Assembly (NCBI RefSeq): GCF_028288205.1
Contig: NZ_JAQBOD010000011.1
Span: 1 to 64,000 of the forward strand
From: Mucilaginibacter sp.
GTDB taxonomy: Bacteria > Bacteroidota > Bacteroidia > Sphingobacteriales > Sphingobacteriaceae
Length of the DNA: 64,000 bases
Direction of reading: 5' to 3'
A model generated the notes under the pieces. That model saw nothing but the letters and a program-made list of their open reading frames with translations. It searched no databases and was not told where the DNA came from. The position numbers and the translations under genes are program-made. Shown one piece after another: positions 1 through 8,260 of the stretch; the first letter of the stretch is position 1, and the number at the start of each line of letters is the position of its first letter.

Positions 1-227
1 ATTTTAAATTGAATATCATCAAGATAAGCGTTTAGTGTTCTGGAATCCGCTTTTGATCCGGTAGCCCGGCCGCTCACTGCATCCCATCTTTCAGGATCAC
101 ATTTTCGACTGACAGCGAGTTCAGTCCGTTGGCCGTCTACGGTAATGCGTAAATAGATTGGCATCTCACCTGATTGATAATTTTTAGGCTTTCTCAGGGA
201 AAAAAGCATCGAGAGTGTCGTTCTCAT
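1..227 (-). CDS. Site-specific tyrosine recombinase, N-terminal part (cut by window edge)
   Basis: Not in the ORF track because it runs off the left edge. Reading leftward from an ATG at 227 gives 75 codons beginning MRTTLSMLFSLRKPKN and including IYLRITVDGQRTEL, CDPERWD and ADSRTLNAYLDDI. This is the arm-type DNA-binding N-terminal domain typical of Bacteroidota phage and ICE integrases; the SAM-like core-binding and catalytic R-H-R-Y domains would lie outside the window. Its start is about 250 bp from the 3' end of tRNA-Asp and it points away from the tRNA, the usual layout of an integrase at one end of an element inserted in a tRNA gene. The family call is firm from the N-terminal motif; the activity of the whole protein cannot be judged. 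Confidence 0.82.
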   Translation of the reverse strand, partial: MRTTLSMLFSLRKPKNYQSGEMPIYLRITVDGQRTELAVSRKCDPERWDAVSGRATGSKADSRTLNAYLDDIQFK

Positions 228-232
228 GACTT

Positions 233-269
233 TTGATTAATTAAAAGTGAAACAAATTTGATTAATTAA
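233..269. repeat. Two direct copies of TTGATTAATTAA upstream of the integrase
   Basis: TTGATTAATTAA occurs at 233-244 and again at 258-269, 25 bp apart, within 45 bp of the integrase start. Such iterated sites next to int are often bound by the integrase arm domain or by a small regulator, but that role is inferred only from position. Confidence 0.5.
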
Positions 270-328
270 TCACCTGGAATCAAGATGTTCAATGATTGAA
301 CAAGCTGTATATCAATTTATTATGCGCT

Positions 329-370
329 AATTCGGGAGTTCGTAAGCAGACTTGAAATGACTCCCGAATT
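329..370. repeat. 11-bp perfect inverted repeat between integrase and tRNA-Asp
   Basis: AATTCGGGAGT (329-339) and ACTCCCGAATT (360-370) are exact reverse complements with a 20-nt spacer. It is not followed by a T-run on either strand, so it looks more like a protein-binding dyad or recombination site than a terminator. Confidence 0.5.
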
Positions 371-421
371 ACTCGCATTTTCTATGCGAAAAGATGAATA
401 ATTTGGTATGCCCTGAAAATG

Positions 422-457
422 AAAAACCCCTCAGATGATGTCATCTGAGGGGTTTTT
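422..457 (-). terminator. Rho-independent terminator downstream of tRNA-Asp
   Basis: Two 17-bp arms, AAAAACCCCTCAGATGA and its exact reverse complement, surround a TG centre. The arms end in A/T runs on both sides, so it should terminate in both directions. It lies 22 bp after the 3' end of tRNA-Asp on the minus strand. Confidence 0.85.
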
Positions 458-479
458 ACTGTTTTTGATATTGAAAAAG

Positions 480-553
480 CGGAATGGACGGGACTCGAAC
501 CCGCGACCCCATGCGTGACAGGCATGTATTCTAACCAGCTGAACTACCACTCC
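480..553 (-). tRNA. tRNA-Asp (anticodon GTC)
   Basis: On the minus strand a 74-nt cloverleaf can be drawn. The acceptor stem GGAGTGG pairs with CCATTCC with one G-T wobble and the discriminator base is G. The D-arm is AGTTCAGCTGGTTAGAAT, the anticodon loop is TGTCACG, and the T-arm is GCGGGTTCGAGTCCCGT. The sequence closely resembles the E. coli tRNA-Asp pattern. CCA is not encoded. The neighbouring integrase makes this the probable attachment site of the element to the left. Confidence 0.95.
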
Positions 554-751
554 GTTTGGGATGGCAAATATACCTTACATTTTTCATTACACAAGCTATT
601 TTTTTAAAAAACTACTAAATGGCAAATTATCAGTGATTTAACTATGCAACGGGTATTAATAATGTAGTTAAATTGTAGTGTTTGTTTGTATAGTATTAAA
701 TACAACCACTGTATACAATAGCAGATTGCTGTGTGATTTTTATATACAGTT

Positions 752-994
752 TTAATATATTCCCCTGAAAAATCCGGATAATGAAACATCAAAGTAATAA
801 CAAACCTTTCGCAAAGTCTCTATGCGGATATCAATTTTACCTGATTCAAGCCGGGCTATATTTATGTTCGTATCAGAGTAAAACTTCTCTTGCGTAACCC
901 GGTTTTGTCTTCTTAATCTTTTAATTTGTAACGAGACCTTCTTTTTGAAGGCGTTGTCAGATGTATTAAGATATTCAAAATCGGTTAATAGCAT
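752..994 (-). CDS. Small XRE/HTH-family DNA-binding protein
   Basis: The 80-residue protein consists almost entirely of a helix-turn-helix domain: the stretch IKRLRRQNRVTQEKFYSDT followed by INIARLESGKIDIRIETLRKV and a final YFDVSLSGFF matches the XRE (Cro/C1) fold, in which TQEKF and INIARLE are helices 2 and 3. It would bind DNA as a dimer in the cytoplasm. There is no partner gene on either side, so a toxin-antitoxin role is not supported. The low-GC 554-751 stretch on its 3' side carries nothing recognisable. It may be cargo or debris of the tRNA-Asp element, or an independent regulator. Confidence 0.75.
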   Translation of the reverse strand: MLLTDFEYLNTSDNAFKKKVSLQIKRLRRQNRVTQEKFYSDTNINIARLESGKIDIRIETLRKVCYYFDVSLSGFFRGIY

Positions 995-1106
995 AATATT
1001 ACATTTTATTAATCAATAGCTAAAAATAAAATTTAACTGTTATTACGGCTAATATAGTATATAATTGGCGATATTTTATTTTAAAATTCTGACGTATAAG
1101 TCATTG

Positions 1107-1134
1107 TTTGTACCGCGTTATGGCAATACATTTG
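1107..1134 (+). promoter_or_regulatory. Candidate Bacteroidota promoter (TTG/TTTG ... TACATTTG)
   Basis: TACATTTG at 1127-1134 fits the TAnnTTTG -7 box of Bacteroidota. An ATTG at 1103-1106 sits 20 nt upstream and a TTTG at 1107-1110 sits 16 nt upstream; either could be the -33 element. Transcription would begin near 1140 and reach the terminator at 1222-1241. Confidence 0.5.
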
Positions 1135-1139
1135 TTCTA

Positions 1140-1242
1140 TGATTATCGGCCTTGCATGTAATCTATGAAAACATATACGGACATCTACCTATGAAATTCG
1201 TTTTGTTTTAAATTCTCAGACACCCAGGCTGGGGTTTTTTGT
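1140..1242 (+). ncRNA. Candidate small RNA of about 100 nt
   Basis: This stretch has no credible ORF. It begins after a good TAnnTTTG box and ends in a hairpin with a T-run. The size is similar to the short 6S-like RNAs known from this phylum, but I could not derive a matching secondary structure, so no family is assigned. The rest of the 995-1377 gap is AT-rich and otherwise holds only a second terminator. Confidence 0.35.
1222..1241 (+). terminator. Hairpin plus T-run ending the candidate small RNA
   Basis: ACCCAG pairs with CTGGGGT (one bulged G) and is followed by TTTTTT. Short but GC-rich stem, correct polarity for the plus strand. Confidence 0.5.
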
Positions 1243-1284
1243 TCTTTGTTTTGGGTTTAATCAATAGTTTAAATTAATTAGGGG

Positions 1285-1318
1285 AAAGAGAGCTTTTTTT
1301 GAAGCTCTCTTTTTTTTG
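1285..1318 (+). terminator. Strong rho-independent terminator before the acyl-CoA dehydrogenase
   Basis: AAAGAGAGCTT (1285-1295) pairs exactly with AAGCTCTCTTT (1302-1312) and is followed by more Ts. It insulates the acyl-CoA dehydrogenase gene from upstream transcription. Confidence 0.75.
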
Positions 1319-1377
1319 CCAAAATTTTTTACTATGCGTGCATAATAGTTTATATATTTACTGTTTAAGGTTCATAT

Positions 1378-2517
1378 ATGTATTTTGAGTTATCCGAAGA
1401 ACATTTAATGATACGTCAGGCGGCGCGCGATTTTGCACAAACAGAATTAAAGCCCGGCGTAATAGAACGCGATGAGCATCAAAAATTCCCGACCGAGCAG
1501 GTGAAGAAGATGGGAGAATTGGGCTTTTTAGGCATGATGGTATCACCCGAATATGGTGGTAGCGGCATGGATTCGATCTCTTACGTATTAGTCATGGAGG
1601 AGCTTTCAAAAATTGATGCTTCTGCATCGGTAATTGTCTCTGTAAATAATTCATTGATATGTTATGGATTAGAGAAATATGCCAATGAAGCGCAAAAGCA
1701 AAAATACCTGGTACCATTGGCCAGGGGCGAAAAAATAGGCGCTTTCTGCTTATCAGAGCCGGAAGCAGGATCAGACGCTACGGCGCTTACCACCACCGCT
1801 ATTGATATGGGCGATTACTATTTGCTAAACGGCGTTAAAAACTGGATCACCAACGGTGGCACGGCATCAACTTACCTGGTAATGGCACAAACCAATCCCA
1901 GCAAGCGCCATCACGGTATAAATACACTGATAGTAGAAAAAGGTATGGAAGGCTTTACTGTTGGGGCCAAAGAAAATAAAATGGGCATACGCGGCTCTGA
2001 TACCCATTCACTGCATTTTAGTGATGTTAAGGTTCCTAAAGAAAACCGGATTGGCGAGGATGGCTTCGGGTTTACGTTTGCTATGAATACGTTAGAAGGG
2101 GGGCGCATAGGTATAGCCGCGCAGGCGTTGGGTATAGCCTCTGGCGCTTATGAACTGGCGCTGAATTATGCCAAAGAACGTAAGGCGTTTGGCAAAACCC
2201 TGGCCGACTTACAGGCCACGCAATTTAAACTGGCAGATATGGCTACAGAAATTGAGGCCTCACGCTTATTATGTTTAAAGGCCGCCTGGCTAAAAGATAA
2301 CGACAAACCCTACGCGCAGGCAAGTTCTATGGCTAAATTATACGCGTCGCAAACGGCAATGAAAACCACGGTTGAAGCGGTACAGATACATGGCGGATAT
2401 GGCTTTGTAAAAGAATACCATGTAGAACGCTTAATGCGTGATGCCAAAATTACCCAGATATACGAGGGGACTTCTGAAATTCAACGAATTGTCATATCGC
2501 GCGAGGTATTGAAATAA
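1378..2517 (+). CDS. Acyl-CoA dehydrogenase
   Basis: A 379-residue FAD flavoenzyme of normal family length, cytoplasmic, oxidising acyl-CoA to trans-2-enoyl-CoA in beta-oxidation or branched-chain amino-acid breakdown. The three domains run in order: helical N-terminus to about residue 115, a beta-domain with FCLSEPEAGSDATAL and WITNGG that contact FAD, and a C-terminal helical domain with ERKAFGKTLADLQATQFKLA. The short/medium-chain catalytic glutamate is visible as E363 in IYEGTSEIQR. The substrate is probably short chain (butyryl-CoA-like) but cannot be fixed from sequence alone. The gene is monocistronic, preceded by a terminator and followed after 45 bp by the TlpA-like gene. Confidence 0.93.
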   Translation: MYFELSEEHLMIRQAARDFAQTELKPGVIERDEHQKFPTEQVKKMGELGFLGMMVSPEYGGSGMDSISYVLVMEELSKIDASASVIVSVNNSLICYGLEKYANEAQKQKYLVPLARGEKIGAFCLSEPEAGSDATALTTTAIDMGDYYLLNGVKNWITNGGTASTYLVMAQTNPSKRHHGINTLIVEKGMEGFTVGAKENKMGIRGSDTHSLHFSDVKVPKENRIGEDGFGFTFAMNTLEGGRIGIAAQALGIASGAYELALNYAKERKAFGKTLADLQATQFKLADMATEIEASRLLCLKAAWLKDNDKPYAQASSMAKLYASQTAMKTTVEAVQIHGGYGFVKEYHVERLMRDAKITQIYEGTSEIQRIVISREVLK

Positions 2518-2562
2518 CCGATTGATTTTATTTAGTTTTGGTGAACATCAATATTTGTCAAA

Positions 2563-3789
2563 ATGAAAGTCAGATCGTTATTAGCTATATTCTTACTTGT
2601 CCTGTCGCTTCCTGTTATTGCGCAGTCTACTCTTAAACCCGGTATATGGCGTGGCGTAACCAAAACCGCTATTGGTGTTGAAATCCCATTTAATTTTGAA
2701 GTAAGTAATGTTGAGGGCCATAGCCAGCTGGCTGTGATTAATGGTACCGAGCGCATTAAAGTAACTGATATAAAGTATAAAGGCGATTCTGTTTTTATAC
2801 GTATGCCACTATTTGATTCTGAATTTAGATTAAAGCTGGCAGCCGGTAATCTGGCTGGCAAATGGATAAAAAATTTAGGCGATAAGTATGTGTCGATGGA
2901 CTTTATGGCTACGCCAAACACACCATGGCGCTTTAAGGCTCCGCAAAAACCTGAGTTTAATATTACAGGCAGATGGGCGGTTCCATTTGGCGAAGGCGAT
3001 AAAAAAGACCTGACCGTTGGCGAGTTTAAGCAGATAGGCTCAAAACTAACCGGTACATTTCTATCAACCACCGGTGATTATAGATACTTAGAAGGTGTAG
3101 TTAGTGGCAATGAATTGTTTTTATCCTGCTTTGATGGCGGGCATGATTATTTGTTTACTGCAACCATCAACAGAAATAAAATAACCAATGGCAAGTTGTA
3201 TGCGGGCCTTACCAGTATAGACCATTGGACAGGCATTAAAGATGCAAATGCCAAATTACCCGATGCTTATTCGCTTACTGCACTAAAGCCGGGCTATAAA
3301 AAATTGGCTTTTACATTTAAAGATGTAAAAGGCGACAAGGTTTCGCTTACCGATAGCCGCTTTAAAAACAAAGTGGTTATTGTTCAGATATTAGGTTCAT
3401 GGTGCCCTAACTGTATGGATGAGACGGCTTACTTAATTAATTACGATAAAAAATATCATTCAAAAGGTGTGGAAGTAGTTGGGTTGGCTTATGAGCGCAC
3501 TACCGACTTTGCCAAATCGCAAAGAACGGTGCAGCAGTTAAAGAACCGTTTCAACATCCCTTATCCATTGCTGATAACCGGATATACACCAACCAATGGC
3601 GATCCGGCTAAAAGCCTGCCTATGATGGCTAAAGTATTAGGGTTTCCTACAACTATTATAATTGATAAAAAAGGCGATGTGCGTAAAATACATACCGGGT
3701 TTAGCGGCCCGGGTACCGGCAAATACTACACAGATTTTATAGCAGAATTTGAAAAACTGACAAATGATCTGCTGACTGAGAAAGGGTAG
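2563..3789 (+). CDS. Secreted TlpA-like thioredoxin-fold protein
   Basis: 408 residues with a Sec signal peptide (MKVRSLLAIFLLVLSLPVIAQ). About 240 residues of beta-rich N-terminal domain, common in Bacteroidota TlpA proteins, precede a C-terminal thioredoxin/AhpC-TSA domain. The redox pair is C281-P-N-C284 in LGSWCPNCMDE, followed by VVGLAYER and the cis-proline region GFPTTIIIDKKG. It should act in the periplasm as a thiol-disulfide reductase, for example in cytochrome c maturation or repair of exported proteins; the exact client is unknown. It is convergent with comM, only 5 bp apart, with no obvious terminator between them. Confidence 0.88.
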   Translation: MKVRSLLAIFLLVLSLPVIAQSTLKPGIWRGVTKTAIGVEIPFNFEVSNVEGHSQLAVINGTERIKVTDIKYKGDSVFIRMPLFDSEFRLKLAAGNLAGKWIKNLGDKYVSMDFMATPNTPWRFKAPQKPEFNITGRWAVPFGEGDKKDLTVGEFKQIGSKLTGTFLSTTGDYRYLEGVVSGNELFLSCFDGGHDYLFTATINRNKITNGKLYAGLTSIDHWTGIKDANAKLPDAYSLTALKPGYKKLAFTFKDVKGDKVSLTDSRFKNKVVIVQILGSWCPNCMDETAYLINYDKKYHSKGVEVVGLAYERTTDFAKSQRTVQQLKNRFNIPYPLLITGYTPTNGDPAKSLPMMAKVLGFPTTIIIDKKGDVRKIHTGFSGPGTGKYYTDFIAEFEKLTNDLLTEKG

Positions 3790-3794
3790 TATTG

Positions 3795-5336
3795 CTACCC
3801 CGCCCAGCCCTCTCTATCCAAACTCCTAAATTGTATAGCCTCGGCCAGGTGTTCTATTTGGATATCTTCGCTTCCGGCCAAATCGGCAATGGTACGTGAT
3901 ACTTTCAGGATACGGTCATAGGCCCGTGCGGATAGGCCTAATTTCTCCATTGCTTTTTTAAGCAAAGTTTGCCCTGCCGCGGTAATTTTGCATAAGTCGC
4001 GCACCATTTGCGGGCTCATCTGGGCGTTCGCGTGCAGATCTGGTCTGTCGCCAAAGCGGGCTATTTGTATCTCCCTCGCTTTTATTACGCGTTCGCGGAT
4101 ATGTTCGCTTTTTTCGGCCAGCCTGTCGGATGCCAACTCATTAAAGTTAACCGGTGTTACTTCCACATGCAAATCGATACGGTCAAGCAGCGGACCAGAT
4201 ATTTTACTCAGGTATTTTTGCACCATACCCGGCGGGCAAATACATTCCTTCTCGGGGTGGTTATAATAGCCACAGGGGCAGGGGTTCATGCTGGCCACCA
4301 ACATAAAGCTGCTGGGATAATCAACTGAGAATTTGGCGCGCGATATGGTTACTTTTCGCTCTTCCAGCGGCTGTCGCATAACCTCTAATGCACTGCGTTT
4401 AAACTCGGGCAACTCATCCAAAAACAAAACACCGTTATGTGCCAGCGATATTTCGCCGGGCTGTGGATTGCCGCCGCCGCCAACAAGCGCCACATCACTT
4501 ATAGTATGGTGCGGCGACCGGAATGGCCGGATAGTAACCAACGCGTCGGCTGCAGAAAGCTTGCCGGCTACCGAATGTATCTTGGTTGTTTCTAAAGATT
4601 CATATAAACTCAACGGCGGTAATATAGATGGCAGCCTGCGCGCCAGCATAGTTTTACCAGCCCCCGGCGGACCAATCAATATGGCATTATGCCCGCCTGC
4701 CGCGGCTATCTCTAATGCTCGTTTAATATTTTCCTGCCCCTTTACTTCGCTAAAGTCGCTATCATAATTGCAGAGGCTGTTGTAAAATTCTTCGCGGGTG
4801 TTTACCACCTCGCGGGTTAACTGTACATCGCCGTTAAAAAATCCGGCAACCTCGGTGATGCTTTCCACGCCATAAACTTCCAGGTCGTTAACAATGGCTG
4901 CCTCGCGGGCATTTTGTTTGGGCAGAATAAAGCCTTTAAAGCCGTCTTTACGTGCCTGTATGGAAATAGATAAAGCGCCTTTTATTGGCTGTAAGCTGCC
5001 GTCGAGCGACAGCTCGCCCATAATTAAATACTTATCCAGTTCTTCTGCATTTATTTGATTAGAGGCAGCAAGAATGGCTGTGGCAATGGTCAGGTCATAT
5101 GATGAGCCTTCTTTTTTAATATCGGCAGGGGCCATATTAACTATGATCCGCTGACGGGGCATACGAAAGCTGTTTGTAGATAATGCTGATTCTATTCGCT
5201 GCAGCGACTCGCGCACTGCATTATCTGGCAGGCCAACTATCGCGTAATAGATGTTGCCCCCGCTTATATTTACCTCGACCGTAATAGTGATGGCTTCTAT
5301 GCCATAAACGGCGCTGCCAAAGGTTTTAACTAACAA
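3795..5336 (-). CDS. comM: ComM/YifB-family AAA+ Mg-chelatase-like ATPase
   Basis: 513 residues, the usual family length. An N-terminal ChlI-type S5-like domain (residues 1-170, with [14 protein letters not shown] and [17 protein letters not shown]) is followed by the AAA+ Mg-chelatase domain. Walker A is [13 protein letters not shown], Walker B is [11 protein letters not shown], and the family motif [18 protein letters not shown] is present. The C-terminal domain contains [19 protein letters not shown]. ComM of naturally transformable bacteria is a hexameric helicase promoting branch migration; in Bacteroidota the role in recombination is presumed. The gene stands alone. Confidence 0.93.
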   Translation of the reverse strand: MLVKTFGSAVYGIEAITITVEVNISGGNIYYAIVGLPDNAVRESLQRIESALSTNSFRMPRQRIIVNMAPADIKKEGSSYDLTIATAILAASNQINAEELDKYLIMGELSLDGSLQPIKGALSISIQARKDGFKGFILPKQNAREAAIVNDLEVYGVESITEVAGFFNGDVQLTREVVNTREEFYNSLCNYDSDFSEVKGQENIKRALEIAAAGGHNAILIGPPGAGKTMLARRLPSILPPLSLYESLETTKIHSVAGKLSAADALVTIRPFRSPHHTISDVALVGGGGNPQPGEISLAHNGVLFLDELPEFKRSALEVMRQPLEERKVTISRAKFSVDYPSSFMLVASMNPCPCGYYNHPEKECICPPGMVQKYLSKISGPLLDRIDLHVEVTPVNFNELASDRLAEKSEHIRERVIKAREIQIARFGDRPDLHANAQMSPQMVRDLCKITAAGQTLLKKAMEKLGLSARAYDRILKVSRTIADLAGSEDIQIEHLAEAIQFRSLDREGWAG

Positions 5337-5459
5337 TGTGATAGATTTTAATTAAGCGTAAGATATATATTTTATTTGGACGTTTTTATATCGGATTGCA
5401 AATCTGATGATGCTAAAGCCCGAGATTCGCTTATTGGTGTTGTCTCCTTTGGTGTTAGA

Positions 5460-5679
5460 TTTTGTTTCACGCGAGAGTGAAACAAAATGTAACAAGCGAA
5501 ACAAGATTTTGAGTTAAAGTATTGTTTATAAGCTAATTACCAAAAAGTGGTGAAACAAAATGTAACAACTTATTCGTCAGTACTTTTAAGTATGATTTTA
5601 TATTTATATGTTGATAATCAGATAGCTGCAAATTGCCTGATTTAGGAGTGATGAAACAAGATATGAATCACGTGAAACA
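5460..5679. repeat. Cluster of GTGAAACA/TGTTTCAC half-sites in the comM upstream gap
   Basis: TTTTGTTTCAC (5460-5470) and GTGAAACAAAA (5477-5487) form an exact 11-bp inverted repeat around GCGAGA. GTGAAACAAAATGTAACAA (5477-5495) is repeated exactly at 5550-5568. TGAATCACGTGAAACA at 5664-5679 differs from the parS palindrome TGTTTCACGTGAAACA at two bases. No gene is seen in the 5337-5884 gap. The same 8-mer is clustered at 29355-29657. Confidence 0.7.
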
Positions 5680-5733
5680 CCCATTTCACCATTCGTTCCG
5701 GCCTCCCGATAAGCCACAAAATAAAAACCATAT

Positions 5734-5820
5734 CATTTCGACGAGGAGCGAGGAGAAATCTTAAACGCCAAGCATGGTTGCTTGGCAGGGTGTATAAGAT
5801 TTCTCCCTACGGTCGAAATG
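5734..5820. repeat. Nested palindromic intergenic repeat
   Basis: Outer arms CATTTCGACGAGGAGCGAGG... (from 5734) and its imperfect complement ending GGTCGAAATG (5820) enclose an inner perfect hairpin GCCAAGC-ATGGTT-GCTTGGC (5767-5786). It lies just 3' of the M1 peptidase gene on the minus strand. Repeats with these ATTTCGAC...GTCGAAAT ends are familiar as interspersed palindromes in Bacteroidota genomes; here it could also work as a transcription end. Confidence 0.7.
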
Positions 5821-5884
5821 ACAAGCGGGAGTGTTTCGAACACCTCTAATTTAAATAATTTAAAATCCGGACTAACAATAAAGT

Positions 5885-7468
5885 TTATTTCACTTCCGTC
5901 CCCGTAAAGCTCGCCAATAAATTCACATCAGGATCAACTTTTATAACCGATGGGTTTTGCCCTGCGGGGATATTAATGGCCGCAGACCGGTCGGTCATAT
6001 TTATGGTATGTAGTTGCCCATCAACGGCTATCTCTAACGGAAAGCTGTATAATACCTTTTGGGTTTGGTTAACTTGTATGTTAACGGTATGACTGGCTGC
6101 ATCATATTTCCAGTTTATGGCAAGGTCCGGATGCCCTGCTGTGTTTAGCCATTGTTTAAAAAACACTTCCAGATTTTTGCCGCTTACTTGTTCCATCACC
6201 GTACGAAAATCGGTAGTGTTGGCGTTGCCACCTTTATATTTGGTGAAGTAGGTGCTTATACCCCTCCAAAAAACATCATCACCCAATTGCCTGCGTAACA
6301 TATGCAATGTCCAGTTACCTTTTTCATAGCTGTTGGCATTAAGCAGCGGCATATAGTTGGTTTTTACAGCGGTATCAACAACCGGAGTGAAACGGACCTT
6401 TTCAAACTTTAATACTTTTGTGCGGTCGGCCGTTAAACGCTTTTTTATGGTGTCTATGCCATATTTGCTCTCGAGATAATAATTGGTTAGGTAAGTAGCA
6501 AAGCCTTCGCTTAGCCATAGATGATGAAAGTCTGTTTCGCTTACCGCATCGCCAAACCATTGGTGGGCAATCTCGTGCGCCATTAGTTCTTCAATACCCT
6601 TACTGTTTACCGATTCTTCGAAATAGAAAATAGCGCTGGCATTTTCCATACCGCCAAATATGGTTTTTGATTGCACATTAGCCAGCTTTTTATAAGCATA
6701 CGGACCAATTTTATCGATATAAAATGGCAATATCTGCGCGGCAACCGCGTAGCTTTTAAAGCCAACTGCCTGGTTCTCGGGGAACACATAAGTATAAACC
6801 GGTATACCGTTAACATCTGCGGGATGATCTATAGCGAATTCGGCTACGCCAATAACCATAACTTTTGTGGGCAACTGCGCGGTTTCTGCCCAATGGGTTA
6901 GTTTAAGTTTATTTGGCAGCGTTGTTTCGCTTTGCTTTAATCCGTTTGCTATAACCTGGTAATGGCTGGGCGCGGTAACTAAAAAATCAACCGGGGCCTT
7001 ATCTGCAGGCTCATCAACGCAGGGCAGCCAGTTATGCGCACGGTTGGGCCAGTTATCCCCAAAAAAGGTGCGATGCCCAAATTTATTGGTAGATATGATC
7101 AAGCCATCGGCCGGTATGCCTTCATAAACAATAGTATAGGTTTTCTGTTGATTTTGTGTAGCTATGGTATATATCTTCACCGCATCGCTGTCCTGCTTAA
7201 ATTCAATGGCTTTGCCATTTTGCAGTACTGTACTTACCAACATGCCCTTGCCTTCGGCATTTTTTTTAACCAGGTTAATATTAAACGATTCCGCACTTTT
7301 TAAAAACTTAACCGCGATATCTGCCCGGCCCTTTATAACGTTATTGGCATCGTTTAACTGTATGGCAAAGTTGTAGTGCTGTACATCTATTATTGCGTCG
7401 GGAAGCTGGGCAAAGCCTCGAGCAATCATCAACCATCCGGCTAAAAATACAAATAGGATTTTTTTCAT
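5885..7468 (-). CDS. Secreted M1-family metallo-aminopeptidase
   Basis: 527 residues with a signal peptide ending GFAQ. The N-terminal beta-saddle is followed by the thermolysin-like catalytic domain carrying the exopeptidase motif GGMENAS (GxMEN) and the zinc site H298-E299-x2-H302 with E321 (HEIAHQWFGDAVSETDFHHL... SEGFATY). Residues after about 430 form a short beta domain; the long helical C-terminal domain of classical aminopeptidase N is absent. It should release N-terminal residues from peptides in the periplasm. The start codon overlaps the stop of the upstream TonB-domain frame (TAATG), indicating coupled translation. Confidence 0.92.
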   Translation of the reverse strand: MKKILFVFLAGWLMIARGFAQLPDAIIDVQHYNFAIQLNDANNVIKGRADIAVKFLKSAESFNINLVKKNAEGKGMLVSTVLQNGKAIEFKQDSDAVKIYTIATQNQQKTYTIVYEGIPADGLIISTNKFGHRTFFGDNWPNRAHNWLPCVDEPADKAPVDFLVTAPSHYQVIANGLKQSETTLPNKLKLTHWAETAQLPTKVMVIGVAEFAIDHPADVNGIPVYTYVFPENQAVGFKSYAVAAQILPFYIDKIGPYAYKKLANVQSKTIFGGMENASAIFYFEESVNSKGIEELMAHEIAHQWFGDAVSETDFHHLWLSEGFATYLTNYYLESKYGIDTIKKRLTADRTKVLKFEKVRFTPVVDTAVKTNYMPLLNANSYEKGNWTLHMLRRQLGDDVFWRGISTYFTKYKGGNANTTDFRTVMEQVSGKNLEVFFKQWLNTAGHPDLAINWKYDAASHTVNIQVNQTQKVLYSFPLEIAVDGQLHTINMTDRSAAINIPAGQNPSVIKVDPDVNLLASFTGTEVK

Positions 7469-8206
7469 TAATTAAGTCTAAAACTAACCGGTACTAAATA
7501 CTCTGCGGTTACAGGTTTGCCGTCTAATATACCCGGCAGCCAATCGCCGCCAATGTTTTTAACAACTCTCAGCGCTTCCTCGTCGCAGCCATAGCCAACA
7601 GCGTTTTTTACGCGATAGTTTGACACCACCCCATCTTTATTAATGGTAATTGCCACAACAACTTTGCCTTGTACACCCCTTAGGCGGGCAGTCGTGGGAT
7701 AGCGCAGACTATGTACTAACATATTCGTAAACCGGCCATTGCCCTCTAAATATATAGGGGGGGGGTTCCAGGTGTGTTTTAATAGTATCTGCGCCGTTGA
7801 TTACCCCATAGATTGCTGCCGCAGCTGTCGCGCTTGGCACATAAAGCACTATTTTATTGTTAGTATAATCGTATTGTATTACCAGTTCATACTTATAATT
7901 GTAGCCGCTCCATATGCCCACTTTTTTTCCTTGCTGATAGCGTCCGCTGTCTAATACGCCGCCTTTCCAGTCGGAATAGGTCCATAAACCATCTTTCAGG
8001 TTGTTTTTGTAGTTTCCCTCGCATATCAGTTTATCTGTAAACATTATATACGATTCGTACTTTCCTTCTCGTATTTTTTTATCAGCCTTTAAAACATAAT
8101 ACTGTTCTTTTATTCCTGTTTCCTGGTTTCGGTCGGTAACCCTTATGGTTTGAGCGAAAGCTTTTACAGAAAATAAAAAGACTATAAGTAATATCCGGGT
8201 TTTCAT
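7468..8206 (-). pseudogene. Secreted MORN-like protein with TonB C-terminal domain, split by a frameshift
   Basis: Two ORFs in different frames (7709-8206, 165 aa; 7468-7722, 84 aa) are one gene. The first part has a signal peptide and MORN-like repeats (EGNYKNNLKDGLWTYSDWKGG, YQQGKKVGIWSGY). The second is a TonB C-terminal domain (RGVQGKVVVAITINKDGVVSNY). The break is a run of nine Gs on the plus strand (7757-7765): removing one base gives LEPPPIYLEGNGRFTNMLVH and joins both parts. TonB_C domains of this kind in secreted proteins are common in Bacteroidota and are not necessarily energy transducers. The cause may be a sequencing error, a real mutation, or slippage-based phase variation. Confidence 0.85.
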
Positions 8207-8260
8207 GCCCTAAATATAACTTATAGTCCAAATATTAGTTACTGTTTGTAATAATTTTTG

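Noticed and set aside
604-792. 62-aa minus-strand ORF beside the XRE gene
   Set aside because: AT-rich, cysteine/isoleucine-rich sequence with no domain, overlapping the XRE 3' end; best read as a fortuitous frame.
752-994. Toxin-antitoxin pair around the XRE gene
   Set aside because: No adjacent small gene with toxin character is found on either side.
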